Assembly: GCA_025351875.1 (NCBI GenBank)
Contig: JANXVA010000407.1
Location: 1 to 44,667, forward strand
Direction of reading: 5' to 3'
DNA: 44,667 nucleotides
Source: Myxococcales bacterium
GTDB lineage: Bacteria; Myxococcota_A; Polyangia; Polyangiales; Polyangiaceae
This document shows, in pieces, positions 30,912 through 40,796 of this stretch. The stretch's first letter is position 1; each line of letters opens with the position of its first letter. The position numbers were made by a program, and so were the translations under genes. The notes under the pieces are model-generated. The model saw only the letters and a list, made by a program, of their open reading frames with translations. It was not told the DNA's origin and did no database searches.

Positions 30912-33900
30912 CAACGGCCGATGAATCCGCAGTAGATGGCCTCGCATCGCGCGAGGTCCACGCGGGGAAACGCTCCTCCCCAACGAGCTCGAACGAGTCG
31001 ATCTCCGAGCGCCCCGAGGCGAGACCGGAGGTTCGCTTCGTCGGGAAGCGTGCGCCAGGCGGGTTCGCCTGCGGAGGCGATGCCACCGAGGTAGACGAGC
31101 CCTGCGCGCAAGCGCGGCGCGGACGGGAACATGGCACGAGCGGCAAGCGCATATACGTCGAGCTGGAAAGCGTAGGCGTCCGGAGCACCGCCGCGAGCGC
31201 TCTTGTAATCAACGACGTCGACGGCGCCGTCCGGCCAGACGACGACGAGGTCCATGCTCCCGCGCAAGACGACCGACCGACCTTGCGCATCATCGATACC
31301 GAGAACGAAATCGACCTCGCGACGGAGCTCGGCTCCTCGCTCGGCGAGAGCCTGCGCATAGGACCCGCGGAGAAAGCGCTCGACCCTGGTAACGATGGCG
31401 CCGTGTTGCGGATGCTCGGCAGGGATGCCCTCTGCTGCGAGGGCGCGGCTCGCGGCCCCAGCCGCATCGACCCCGGCGAAGGCCGTTGTGGGTACCCGCT
31501 CCAAGACCGCATGGGCAAGGGTCCCCTGGAGGCGTGCATCGAGCCCTGTAGGCGCTGCCCGCGCCGCCTCCGCAGCTCTGGCGCCGCGGACGTGCTCGGG
31601 CAGTCCGAGCACGTGAACGAGCTCGAACCGGCGCGCGCAATGATCGAAGTCGGCGAGCGCCGTCGGCGCGATCGGAAGCGAACGCCACGCCGGGACGATC
31701 GGAGTCCTCGGCGCGACCTCGCCGAGGGGAACAGCGAGCGGGGCGTCGTGGCGACGGACGACCGGCGCGGGGACCTCAACGTCCTCGATGGCGAGCGCGG
31801 CAGCCTCGACCGCACGGGGGTCGCGGGCGATGTCCTCGAGAACTCCGAGCGTGGAGGCGGCGACGTCCGCACTGCCCTCTCGAGCGCGCCCACCAACCAG
31901 GAACAGGGCGTACGCGGCACGGGTAATCGCTACGTAGGCAAGTCGCTGCCGCTCCGCCCGATCGCGTCGACGAGTGGTCGCGTACGCGCGAACGAACGAC
32001 GGCGGCTCGAGGACCAGTCCGGTTTCGTCGGGCGCGCGGACGGCGATGACGTTCGGCTCGTCGCCGGCGCCGAGGGAAATGCGCGCGGCACCTTTTTCGC
32101 CGCGCGGCAACGCTGTCCCAATCTCGGGAACGAACACAATTGGGAAGTCCAACCCCTTGCTCGCGTGCACCGTGAGCAGCCGCACGGCATCGTCGTCCTC
32201 CGAAAAAGTCGCAGCCTCCGATTCGGCGAGCTCCTGCTCGGACGCATCGTCGAGCCACTTCCGAAAGGCTCGAGCATCGTTGTGGCGGTCGGCGACGGCG
32301 AGGAGCTTTCGCAGGTTCGCGACGCGTTGCTGGCCGCGCGGGAGGGCCGCGAGGACCTCGTCGAACGCGCGGGCGCGCACGGCCTCGCGAAGGATTGCGC
32401 CAGGCCCGAGGCGCCCGGCGCACCGCGTGAGCTCCGCCAGGAGGGACGCGGTTTCGGCCAGCGCGGCGCGGTCCTCGGCCCGGACGAGGGCGGGCTGCGG
32501 TGGGTCCGTCCACGCGTGCGCAGGGGCGATCCCGTCGCCGGGGCGCGTCAGGCCGAGGAGCGTCTCGTCGTGGACTCCGACCCACGGTCCGCGCAGCACC
32601 TCGAGCATGGCAAGACGATCGGTGGGGTCGACGACGAGACCGAGGAGCGCCGCGAGATCGCGCACCTCTCGCGTGCGGAAGAAGCTCTTTCCCGAGACCA
32701 CATAGGGGATCTCGGCCTGGGCAAGCGCGAAGGCGACCGCGTCGAGCATGCCGTTCGTGCTCGCAAGGACTGCAATGTCGCGCCAGCGAGCCGGCTGAAG
32801 GTCGCTGCCGAGTCGGAACGAGTCGTCAGCGGCGATTCTCTGGATGCGATTCGCAATGACGAGCGCCTCCTCGAGACGCGAGGAGGAGGCCCCCTTCGGC
32901 CTGATGCGAAGCCAGGTGGTGCGCGGGATGACCTGACTCGGCGGCGCCTGCACACGCTCGGGCGGGACGAGGAGGTCCTCGGTCGAAGGGACGTACTCGA
33001 TCTCGAAGAGCTCCGGCGGCGGGTCGCCAGGACTGAACCGACGCGCGCTGAAGGCGTTCGCGAACGAGAGAACCTCGGAGACGCTCCGGCGGTTGTGGCG
33101 GAGCGCGCAGAAGTCGGCGAGCGGCTCCCGCGGCTCCCACGTTACTCCGGGGAGAATCCCGAGTGCCTCACGTGCCGGCGCGCCCGCGAGTCCGACCGCG
33201 ACCTCGGCAAAGACCCCGACATCCGCCCCGCGAAAGCCGTAAATCGACTGCTTCCGGTCACCGACGATGAGAAGACCACCGCTACGAATGGCTGCGAGCG
33301 GCGGAATGCGTCCCGCCTCGCGCGTGTCTGGGCGTGCCCAGAGAAGCTGGAGCAGATCGCGTTGCACGCGCGACGTATCTTGGAACTCGTCGACGAGCAG
33401 GGCATCGATGGCGCCACCGACGTCGTCGGCGACGTCGGGTCGGTCGCGAAGAAGCTCGCGCGCCGCGCGAAGGACCTCACCGAAACCGATCGCCGCGCGG
33501 GCACGCCCGACACGCTCGATCTCGACCTCGGCCGTACCGAGGACATCGCGGACGATCTCGGCATAGTCCGCGAAGCGGTGCCGCATTCGGAAGGCTCGCG
33601 CGAGCCGCCGCCCCTTCTCCTCGTTCGTGGTGCCCGAGAGCGTCTTCCGAAAGACGGCAAAGGCCTCTAGCTCGGGAGTCTTCTTGCCCGTCGCGGCAAT
33701 GCCGCAAAGGGCGACGGACGAAGCCTCGATTGCAGGTTCGTCGGCACGATTCCACGCAGAGACGAGATCGCGTGCGGCAGCCTCGAACTTGGGCATCGCC
33801 TGGAGCGACCGCGCGTGGTCGACGAGCATACGCACCGAACCCTCGAGCGTTTCGACATCGCGCGCCGGCAATGCCAAAGCGCGGGCGGCGCGGCCATCTT

Positions 33901-34546
33901 CTTCGAGCTGATTCAGGATCCGGCGCAGCTGAACGACGAGCCGGTCGACTCCGCCTGAGGCTTCCGCAAGACCGCGAACGATGTCCGGAGACGACTCGAA
34001 CCGAGCCTCGAGGGCCCGTGCGATGGCGTCGTCAGACCGGGCTCGCGCGTCGGCTTCCGTCGCCAGTTCAAACCCCGGTCCGAGCCCGAGCTCGATTGCG
34101 TGTGCGCGGACGATGCCCGTGGCGAAGCTGTGCAACGTGCCAAAACGGGCAGACGGAAGTCGGGCGAGCGCTCGACGTGCCCGGACGCGAATCTCGTCGT
34201 CCGAGAGCGTGCGTGCGCTTGGCGTGGGCGACCGATTGTCCTCCCGGAGGCTGCCGACATACGTAGAGGTCGCGGGCGCGCTCGCGAGCTGCTCGAGCTC
34301 GCGTGTGACACGACTTCGGATCTCGGCGGCTGCCTTGCGACTGAACGTCGTCGCGACGACGCGCGACGGGTCGAGAGGCTCAGGCCGACCGCGGCCGCGC
34401 GGCGGACGGTCGCGAATCAAGAGGTTGACGACGACGCCGACGAGCGCGTGCGTCTTGCCGGTCCCGGCGCTCGCGGCGAGCACCAGATTGTTCGGCAGCG
34501 CGTAGAGGGTTCCCGGGTCGACGAGCACGAAGGGCGGATATAGCAC
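30824..34546 (-). CDS. addA: AddA-like UvrD/RecB-family helicase-nuclease
   Basis: The 1240-residue product starts at GTG 34546. It has a full SF1A helicase core: Walker A AASAGTGKT (24-32), the TTFSRKAAAEIRSRV motif, VDEFQDTSRVQRDLLQLLW (Walker B), VGDRKQSIYGFRGAD, LLTVHASKGLDFPIVFVPEIG and LAYVAITRAAYALFLVG. The C-terminal PD-(D/E)XK nuclease domain has GSMDLVVVWPDGAVDVVDYKSARGG, with the catalytic Asp and Lys. With the upstream AddB-like gene it should process double-strand break ends for RecA-dependent repair. The gene starts nine bases after the AddB-like stop. Its 3' 88 bases lie antisense to radC. Confidence 0.93.
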   Translation of the reverse strand: MLYPPFVLVDPGTLYALPNNLVLAASAGTGKTHALVGVVVNLLIRDRPPRGRGRPEPLDPSRVVATTFSRKAAAEIRSRVTRELEQLASAPATSTYVGSLREDNRSPTPSARTLSDDEIRVRARRALARLPSARFGTLHSFATGIVRAHAIELGLGPGFELATEADARARSDDAIARALEARFESSPDIVRGLAEASGGVDRLVVQLRRILNQLEEDGRAARALALPARDVETLEGSVRMLVDHARSLQAMPKFEAAARDLVSAWNRADEPAIEASSVALCGIAATGKKTPELEAFAVFRKTLSGTTNEEKGRRLARAFRMRHRFADYAEIVRDVLGTAEVEIERVGRARAAIGFGEVLRAARELLRDRPDVADDVGGAIDALLVDEFQDTSRVQRDLLQLLWARPDTREAGRIPPLAAIRSGGLLIVGDRKQSIYGFRGADVGVFAEVAVGLAGAPAREALGILPGVTWEPREPLADFCALRHNRRSVSEVLSFANAFSARRFSPGDPPPELFEIEYVPSTEDLLVPPERVQAPPSQVIPRTTWLRIRPKGASSSRLEEALVIANRIQRIAADDSFRLGSDLQPARWRDIAVLASTNGMLDAVAFALAQAEIPYVVSGKSFFRTREVRDLAALLGLVVDPTDRLAMLEVLRGPWVGVHDETLLGLTRPGDGIAPAHAWTDPPQPALVRAEDRAALAETASLLAELTRCAGRLGPGAILREAVRARAFDEVLAALPRGQQRVANLRKLLAVADRHNDARAFRKWLDDASEQELAESEAATFSEDDDAVRLLTVHASKGLDFPIVFVPEIGTALPRGEKGAARISLGAGDEPNVIAVRAPDETGLVLEPPSFVRAYATTRRRDRAERQRLAYVAITRAAYALFLVGGRAREGSADVAASTLGVLEDIARDPRAVEAAALAIEDVEVPAPVVRRHDAPLAVPLGEVAPRTPIVPAWRSLPIAPTALADFDHCARRFELVHVLGLPEHVRGARAAEAARAAPTGLDARLQGTLAHAVLERVPTTAFAGVDAAGAASRALAAEGIPAEHPQHGAIVTRVERFLRGSYAQALAERGAELRREVDFVLGIDDAQGRSVVLRGSMDLVVVWPDGAVDVVDYKSARGGAPDAYAFQLDVYALAARAMFPSAPRLRAGLVYLGGIASAGEPAWRTLPDEANLRSRLGALGDRLVRARWGGAFPRVDLARCEAIYCGFIGRCHASTSPPANETPSAENGTDEKPSRATTT

Positions 34547-34555
34547 CGCGAGGCG

Positions 34556-37500
34556 TCAGGGCGTGTCCCGCACTCCTGACGTGCCGTCTCGGTCCTCTTC
34601 AGCGTCGTCGGTCGGAGCCATGGCAAAGCGCGGTTTGCGGCAGCCGCCACTGACGGCGCAGTACCGGCACTCTGATTCGTGCGCCGGAAGCGGGGCCAGC
34701 GCGCCGGAGCGGACGGCCTTCGCGATGTTCAATGCTCTAGACTCGACCTCCGAGAGTGCGACCCCCGACGCGCGAGCGAGCAGCTCGTCCATGCGTTGGC
34801 CAGCACGTGCGTTCGGCTTGCTCCCGACGGCGATGTCGCGCGCCTGCGTAGGGACATAGACGCCCGTCGCCGGCAGGTCGAACTGGCGACTCGTCACGCA
34901 CGCGTAGAGGGGAACCTGCAGGGCAGTCTCCCCGAGCGAGCTCGCGGCGTCTCGGACCGTGCTCCTGCTTCGCTTGTAGTCGACCACGCGCATTGCATGG
35001 CCGTCATGGGCGCGGTCGACACGATCGATGGAACCACGAAGCGCCAGGCGTGTTCCGTCCTCGATATCGATGAGGTCGAGGGCACTCCACGTTTTCTCGG
35101 TGCGGGCTCCAAACGACTGCTCCGCGAGCGCAAAGTCCCATGTCTCGTCGGCGATGGCGACGGCGAGGACTGCGCGAACGGCGTCGCGGACGCGGAGCCG
35201 AACGATCGCACGTAAGGGCGCATGACCTTGCCACTTGCCGAGAACACGGTCGGCCTCTGCGACCCCACGAAGGAGGATGGCTTCTGCGGGGCGCGGGCGC
35301 TGTGGCCAGAGCTCGCGCGTAGCGATGAACGCCGCGGCAAGGACCTCGTGCACGAGCGTTCCCTCCTCTCGCGCATCCGGGAGCTCGTCCTTGACCTCGG
35401 ATTCACGCGCCGCCAGCACCACGTGCGCGAAGCCCATGAAGGCGCACCGAGCGAAGCGCTCGAGCCCGGTCACCGCGAGAGAGCGCTCGGCCCCGCCCGT
35501 CTCGCCTAGTAAAAGTCGCGCTGCAGCGGCGCCAGGGACGACGTCGCCGACGACATCGGAGAGCGGACGGAGGGGATCCAGGAAGAAACCTTCCCGTTCG
35601 CGCTCTCGCGCCACGCGCAGCTGGACGTCGAGACCCGAACGCCGCATCGGCACCACCTCGGCCGCACGCACGGGCGCCCCCGCACGTTCGAGCGCGTCGA
35701 CGACGGGAGAGGCGGCAAGCGGTCCGCCAGACGCGTCCTCGCGGGAGAACGCGAGCACGACCCGTTTCGAGTCTGCAGCAGCGACCGCGAGCGCGCTCAG
35801 CTCCCTGGCGCGCAGGCTACCTTGGGCCGGGACGACGAAGTTGCCGCGACTCGCGCGGCCAATGGCCTCGGCGAGCGCTTCGGACACGAGCGAGTCGTGC
35901 GTGTCGTCCCGAGGCAGGATGCCTTCGTTGGCATCGACGACGACGAGCAAGTCGAGAGCATCCCCGGCCACGTCCGACAGACGCGCGATTCGTACCGCTG
36001 CGGCGAGGCCACCGCCCGGTTGCGATGTGGTCGCGTCGAGCAGCTCGACGAGCTCGAGCCGGAACATGTCGGCGTCCAGTGCCTGTTCGAGTGCGCCGAC
36101 GCGATGCGCCATCGCCTCGTGCAGATCGAGCGCGGCAACCAGCGCATCCCAGGCGCGCGCATCCCGCGCGATCGCCAGCCTTTCAGCGCGCGCGACGCCA
36201 GCAGGGGCCGCGTCACTCGTGAATGCGGCCAGTCCGCCGCGTCCCGCCCTCGCCCCGATGCCGAGCTCGGCCCAGAGAGCGCGCGCCCTATGCACGTGCT
36301 CGACACGCGTGTTCCCGGCGCGCGACCGTGAGAGGAGCGCCGCGAGCTTCGTCGCCACCTCGACGTCGCGCTCCCGTTCGTGCTCGCCGTCTGCGTCCCC
36401 GGGCCGCGACGGCCGCACCCTTGTAGACAAGGTCGTTGCCGTCCGGACGAGCCGCTCGAGTGCGTCCACGCCGGCGGCAGTCGCCGACGTCTCGAGGGCA
36501 CGCGCAAGGCGCGCGAGGCGCCGTTCGGCCGGACGGCGCTCATCGCCCGTCAGCCGCGCGGCATCTATCCACCCCGACCGTAACAAGCGCGCGACCTCGC
36601 GCCTCTCGAGCGAGGTAGCCGCATCGATGGCGAGCAGCGCGGCCGCCACGACTGGCGCAGCCGACGCTGGCGCGCCGCGACCCTCGTGAAACACGATTCC
36701 CGCCTCGTCGAGTGCGCGCCGGAGTGGGGCGAGGGTCCGCTCGTCCATCACGGGAAACGCGATGGCGATACGCTCGACGGCCGCGCCGCTCTCGAGTGCC
36801 TCCGACACCAGCGAGGCTACCGTCCGCGCCTGCGCGACCGCATCGCTCGCTCCGACCAAGTGTACCCGGCTCAGATCGAGCGCGGGCCCATCGCCGGTCG
36901 AAGGCGCGCCGGTCAGATCGCCGAGCACAGCCGTGATCGTCTCGCTCTCGGTCGGCGCGTCGAGCGCGCCCGCCACCTCCTCCGCGAGCGCGTCGAGCGG
37001 GTCTCGTTCTCGTGACCCGGCCAGTGGTCGGTCGAACGTCGGGAGGACGACCCGCGCCCCACCGCCATGGGGCGAGAGCTTGTCATCGAGCGCGCGCCAC
37101 CACGCCACATCGGATGGCTCCCACGCGAGTAGCCAACGAGCGCGGAGGTGGCGCGCCCCCAGGATCGCCTCCAGCTGGTCAGCGGGCGTCGCCGCGATTG
37201 CCTCCGCTACCATGGCGCCAACCAGACGGCCGTCGTGCGCCTTCGCGCGTGCCAGCCTCGTATCGAGCGCGCGGGTCGCCGCTGCGAGGGTCTTCGCGCG
37301 CGTCGCGAGGAACCCCTTCGTTCGGGCGACTCGGTCCAGGTCTTCTGCCGTCGCGCGACGGGCGCGGAGCAGCGAGATCGCGCCGTCCAGCGCAGCCACG
37401 AGGCGGGCCCAGGAGGCCCCGCCGCGCGCAAACGCCGCCGAAAGGAGCGCGTCCCCCGCTGCGCCAACCGGCGCAACGCGTGTGCCGAGCTCGGGGACCG

Positions 37501-37732
37501 CGCCACCGAAGAGATCGAGCTGTCTGGCGACCGCACCCACGCCTTCGAGGTCTGCGAGCGCCATCGCGAGCACGAGCCTGCACTCCCGAGGGTCGACGAA
37601 CGCCGTGTCCGGCAGGAGCGCGGCAGCGAGGCGCGACCGAAGTGACGTGCGCGTCTCCGCGCGTTCGCCGGCGCGCACGAGTCTTTCCACATGGCGTTCG
37701 CCTGGGACGACGAAGAGGTCGCGTGAAGCCAC
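34556..37732 (-). CDS. addB: AddB-like PD-(D/E)XK nuclease with iron-sulfur cysteines
   Basis: The 1058-residue product begins at GTG 37732. The N-terminal two thirds resemble an inactivated UvrD-like fold (FVVPGERHVERL at the Walker A place, with no GxGKT). The C-terminal domain has the four Cys of an AddB-type [4Fe-4S] staple: one in FARCAFMGFAHV and three in CRYCAVSGGC (1022, 1025, 1031). Between them is the nuclease core (GTLVHEVLAAAF, LRGSIDRVDRAHDGHAMRVVDYKRSRS). It is 11 bases after the lytic-transglycosylase gene and directly before the AddA-like gene, so the two subunits are co-expressed. The missing Walker motif means that only AddA should power translocation. Confidence 0.9.
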   Translation of the reverse strand: MASRDLFVVPGERHVERLVRAGERAETRTSLRSRLAAALLPDTAFVDPRECRLVLAMALADLEGVGAVARQLDLFGGAVPELGTRVAPVGAAGDALLSAAFARGGASWARLVAALDGAISLLRARRATAEDLDRVARTKGFLATRAKTLAAATRALDTRLARAKAHDGRLVGAMVAEAIAATPADQLEAILGARHLRARWLLAWEPSDVAWWRALDDKLSPHGGGARVVLPTFDRPLAGSRERDPLDALAEEVAGALDAPTESETITAVLGDLTGAPSTGDGPALDLSRVHLVGASDAVAQARTVASLVSEALESGAAVERIAIAFPVMDERTLAPLRRALDEAGIVFHEGRGAPASAAPVVAAALLAIDAATSLERREVARLLRSGWIDAARLTGDERRPAERRLARLARALETSATAAGVDALERLVRTATTLSTRVRPSRPGDADGEHERERDVEVATKLAALLSRSRAGNTRVEHVHRARALWAELGIGARAGRGGLAAFTSDAAPAGVARAERLAIARDARAWDALVAALDLHEAMAHRVGALEQALDADMFRLELVELLDATTSQPGGGLAAAVRIARLSDVAGDALDLLVVVDANEGILPRDDTHDSLVSEALAEAIGRASRGNFVVPAQGSLRARELSALAVAAADSKRVVLAFSREDASGGPLAASPVVDALERAGAPVRAAEVVPMRRSGLDVQLRVAREREREGFFLDPLRPLSDVVGDVVPGAAAARLLLGETGGAERSLAVTGLERFARCAFMGFAHVVLAARESEVKDELPDAREEGTLVHEVLAAAFIATRELWPQRPRPAEAILLRGVAEADRVLGKWQGHAPLRAIVRLRVRDAVRAVLAVAIADETWDFALAEQSFGARTEKTWSALDLIDIEDGTRLALRGSIDRVDRAHDGHAMRVVDYKRSRSTVRDAASSLGETALQVPLYACVTSRQFDLPATGVYVPTQARDIAVGSKPNARAGQRMDELLARASGVALSEVESRALNIAKAVRSGALAPLPAHESECRYCAVSGGCRKPRFAMAPTDDAEEDRDGTSGVRDTP

Positions 37733-37743
37733 CCGGCGACTCG

Positions 37744-40113
37744 TCAGCGCCCGAGGCGGAGGGGGAGCCCCAGAGGCTCCTTCAGCGCGGTGGGGTCGTA
37801 GAGATACGCGTACGCAGCCTGGCTCGCGAGCACCCGCTTGATGTAATTGCGCGTCTCGTCGTAAGGGACCGCCTCGACGAAGAGATCCAGCTCGTCGGAG
37901 GTTCGCGCCGTCACCCAGCGCTCGACGGCGCCACCGCCACCGTTGTACGCGCCGATTGCGAGCGCGGGATGCCCGTGCGTTGCCCGGAGCTTCGACAGCA
38001 AGCGCGTTCCGAGCTCGACCGAGACCTCCGGTCGCTTCAGCGAGGCCTCATCCCAGGGAAGCCCGGTCCCGGCCGCGACCCATTTGGCCGTCGGGACGAT
38101 CAGCTGCATCAACCCGAAGGCGTTCGCGTGACTCTTCACATCGGCGACGAAGCTCGACTCCTCACGCATGATTGCCCAGGCGAGGGGCGTCGGGAGCGAG
38201 GCCTGCGAGCAGGCCTTCACGACGATCCCCTCGAACGCTCGCGGATATGCGACCTGCCACGCTGAACGCCACTTGCCCTCCGGGTAGTGAGAGAGAAAAT
38301 CGGTGACTTTTCCTCGCGAGAACGCGTGACCGAGCTCCGGCAGACCGGCCTGGTTGTAGAGCGCTCCGACTGCCCAGACGACCTCGCTGTCCACGCCCTC
38401 CGCGAGCGCGCCCGAGGCCAAGACCTCGCGACGCGCGGCATCGACATCACCAACCTCGAGGAGGCGCGCCGCCCGTAGCAATGCCGCCGACTCGAGGATC
38501 GGATGGATCTTCGAGGGGAACACTCCGTCAGAATCACGCTGCGCTGCGTTCTTCAGGGTACGCGCCGCAAGGGCGGGGTCGTCTGCCGCGAGCCGTGCCT
38601 GCGCGAGCAGCATGTAGAACGCGAGTGGGTAACGCTCGACGACGCGCACCAGTCGCGTGCGCGAGCCCTCGACGTCCCCCGTTGCGGCAGCCGCACGTGC
38701 GCGAAAGTACTCGGCTCGCCCCGCTGTCGCCCAGTGGCGATCGTCGGGAAGCAGCTCGACGATCCTGTCGAGCAGCGACTTCGACGCCTGCCAGTCGCCG
38801 TGCTGCATCTTGCCGAGCGCAACGTGAAACAGGGCCTCCGTTCGCATGTCGCCGGACGGATAGCTTTCCGGGAGCGAGCGCAACATCTGCTCCGCACGCT
38901 CCTCGTGCCCCTCGTCCGTGCTCTGCGCGACCAGGAGCGCGCCACGATAACGTGCATCGTCCGCCAGGCGGTGGGCCGGGAAGAGCTGTTCGACCTTCCC
39001 GAACCAGTCGATCGCGAGCTTCGGGTCTTTGCTTGCGTGGGCCTTCGCCCCCGAATACAGCGCCGTGACGAGCTGTTCGTCCTTCTCGCAGGCTATGACC
39101 GCGTCGCCCCAGCCGTTCAGCTTAATCCCGCGCGCCTTCACCGCCGCATTTGCACGGGTGAGCGCCGCTCGGCACGCCGCGGGGCCGCTCTTGGTGGCGC
39201 CAAGTACGGCGGACGAGAGATCGAATGCCTTGTTCGGCTCGCCGCCGTCGAGCCACCCTTGTGCCTGCTTGGCGCGTTCGAGGTCGGAGAGGCTCTCGGT
39301 GACCGAGGCGTCACGCGGCTTGAACGCGGCGACCGCGCGCGAACGAGCGACGGTGGCGCCGCTCACATCCGCGAGCTTGGGGGCTTCGACCACCACCTTC
39401 GTCGCCGCGTCGTACGCCTCACGAGCATGGCCTTCGGCGGGCCCGTCGACGCCGTCGAGAAGCGCCGTCGCGATCCGTACGGACGTATCGACCCATCGAT
39501 TTCCGTGTGGATTCGCGGCGAGCCATGCACGCCACAGCGGCAACGCCGCCGCGCGGTCGTTCTTTGCCGAGAGGGACTCCGCAATGACCAGCTTCGCCTC
39601 GTCGCGTGCCGCAAGGTCGTCGGGTACCACACCGGCGCGGGCGATGGCGTCATCGGCGCGGCCTGCACGCGCGAGCGTCTGGGCGGACCTCAGCGTGGCG
39701 TACCCCGCGAGCGGACATGCTGGCGCCTGCGCCAGCTCGAAGGCGAGTTGCGCGTCTGCCACGGAGTTGGCCGCGAGCGCGAGCCGACCCTCGAGGTAGT
39801 CCCATGAGCAGCGCTCGGCTGCCGCGAGCTCGACAGGCCGTGCCTCGTGCACCGCACGGAACGCGCCCGGCAGATCCTTCGCACGCTCGAGGTCGCGAGC
39901 GCGTGCAAGCCGCGGATCATCCATGAGCACGTGAACGACGGGCAAGACCATCGCTGGATTCGGCGGCGGGCCGGGTTTCGCTTCGGCGTTGGGCGTGTTG
40001 GTGACGAGAGGAGGTGTCGCGTTCGACCCGCCACGACACCCGAGCGCGAGCGCGCCCGCCGCGAGCGTCAGCCCAGCGCGGCACCCTCCGCTCAGCCGTC
40101 CCACGCCCGTCAA
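37744..40113 (-). CDS. Slt70-like soluble lytic murein transglycosylase (lipoprotein)
   Basis: The 789-residue product has a lipoprotein signal (LALGC, Cys26). A long all-helical TPR-like superhelix (about 65-620) follows, similar to the U- and L-domains of Slt70. The catalytic GH23 domain (about 640-780) shows AIMREESSF with catalytic Glu652, HANAFGLMQL, and IGAYNGGGGAVERW. It should cleave peptidoglycan to 1,6-anhydromuropeptides from the outer-membrane side. The likely start is TTG 40113, which overlaps the upstream TGA as TTGA; GTG 40104 is an alternative. Grouping with addAB looks accidental rather than functional. Confidence 0.92.
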   Translation of the reverse strand: MTGVGRLSGGCRAGLTLAAGALALGCRGGSNATPPLVTNTPNAEAKPGPPPNPAMVLPVVHVLMDDPRLARARDLERAKDLPGAFRAVHEARPVELAAAERCSWDYLEGRLALAANSVADAQLAFELAQAPACPLAGYATLRSAQTLARAGRADDAIARAGVVPDDLAARDEAKLVIAESLSAKNDRAAALPLWRAWLAANPHGNRWVDTSVRIATALLDGVDGPAEGHAREAYDAATKVVVEAPKLADVSGATVARSRAVAAFKPRDASVTESLSDLERAKQAQGWLDGGEPNKAFDLSSAVLGATKSGPAACRAALTRANAAVKARGIKLNGWGDAVIACEKDEQLVTALYSGAKAHASKDPKLAIDWFGKVEQLFPAHRLADDARYRGALLVAQSTDEGHEERAEQMLRSLPESYPSGDMRTEALFHVALGKMQHGDWQASKSLLDRIVELLPDDRHWATAGRAEYFRARAAAATGDVEGSRTRLVRVVERYPLAFYMLLAQARLAADDPALAARTLKNAAQRDSDGVFPSKIHPILESAALLRAARLLEVGDVDAARREVLASGALAEGVDSEVVWAVGALYNQAGLPELGHAFSRGKVTDFLSHYPEGKWRSAWQVAYPRAFEGIVVKACSQASLPTPLAWAIMREESSFVADVKSHANAFGLMQLIVPTAKWVAAGTGLPWDEASLKRPEVSVELGTRLLSKLRATHGHPALAIGAYNGGGGAVERWVTARTSDELDLFVEAVPYDETRNYIKRVLASQAAYAYLYDPTALKEPLGLPLRLGR

Positions 40114-40598
40114 CCCTGCCTCCGGCGCGCTGCAAACACCTCGTCAGCCGCTTCTTCTTCGCTCGCGTCGCGGGCGCGGCGAGCGTCGGCGTCGAACCGC
40201 GCCTCGTCCTTCGCCACCACGTCCAGGTCGGCCTTCTTCTGGGCGAGCTCCCTCCTCGCGCCGGCTTCTTGCTGCTGCGCGGAGTCGAGCTCCTCGGCGG
40301 CCTGCGAGACCGTGCGATCGCGATCGCCGAGCTCGACGCTCACGGCGTGTTCCCACGCCTGAGCACGTGCGAGATCAGCCACACGGAGCTCCCCGTTCGC
40401 CAAGCGACCGGTTTCGTCGTCGCGCACCGTTGCCGCATGGGCGAGGGTCTGAGCACGATCTTGCTCGGCGCGGCGTTTCGCTTCGTCTGCGGCTTCGCGC
40501 GCACGGACGGCCTCACCGAGCTCCGCCGTAGCGTGCTCGACCTTTCGGTCCCGATGCTCACGCAAGGGCTCGAGTGGGTACTTCGGATTCCGGGGCAT
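40110..40598 (-). CDS. FliJ/YscO-like coiled-coil protein
   Basis: The 162-residue product is almost entirely a charged coiled coil. It starts PKYPLEPLREHRDRKVEHAT and is rich in Glu, Ala, Arg and Gln throughout, ending FAARRRQG. The N-terminal pattern (YPL, two residues, L, then a basic and acidic helix) and the length resemble FliJ/YscO, the stalk proteins of flagellar and type III secretion ATPases. No other export gene is in the window, so the family call is tentative. It heads the SLT-addB-addA unit, and its stop codon overlaps the next start. Confidence 0.55.
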   Translation of the reverse strand: MPRNPKYPLEPLREHRDRKVEHATAELGEAVRAREAADEAKRRAEQDRAQTLAHAATVRDDETGRLANGELRVADLARAQAWEHAVSVELGDRDRTVSQAAEELDSAQQQEAGARRELAQKKADLDVVAKDEARFDADARRARDASEEEAADEVFAARRRQG

Positions 40599-40658
40599 TA
40601 TAGGAGATCGGAGAGGTGGTCGGAGGCGCCGGTAGCGGACTCAGTCTAGCCGATTCCA

Positions 40659-40673
40659 GGCCAACCATTGGCC
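40659..40673. repeat. Interrupted palindrome in the divergent intergenic region
   Basis: GGCCAA, three bases and TTGGCC form an inverted repeat between the divergent coiled-coil and membrane-protein genes. It could be an operator but is short. Confidence 0.4.
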
Positions 40674-40760
40674 ACCGCGCAGACGTCCGAACGCCGAGCC
40701 CCGGGCGGCCCATTCCGCGCGCTTCTCCGGGCACGCGCGACTCGGGCCGAAACGATGGCG

Positions 40761-40788
40761 TTGCCACGGCCCCCACGTCCCTTATCGT
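40761..40788 (+). promoter_or_regulatory. Predicted promoter of the membrane-protein gene, possibly leaderless
   Basis: TTGCCA (40761-40766, five of six matches), a 16-base spacer and TATCGT (40783-40788, four of six) lie directly before the ATG at 40797. Transcription would start within a few bases of the ATG, so the mRNA may have almost no leader. Confidence 0.5.
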
Positions 40789-40796
40789 AGAAGGCG

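Noticed and set aside
30539-33670. Plus-strand open frame of 1043 codons opposite the AddA-like gene
   Set aside because: It lies antisense to a gene with complete helicase motifs, has Arg/Gly/Glu-rich low-complexity sequence and no domain. It is an effect of GC-rich third positions.
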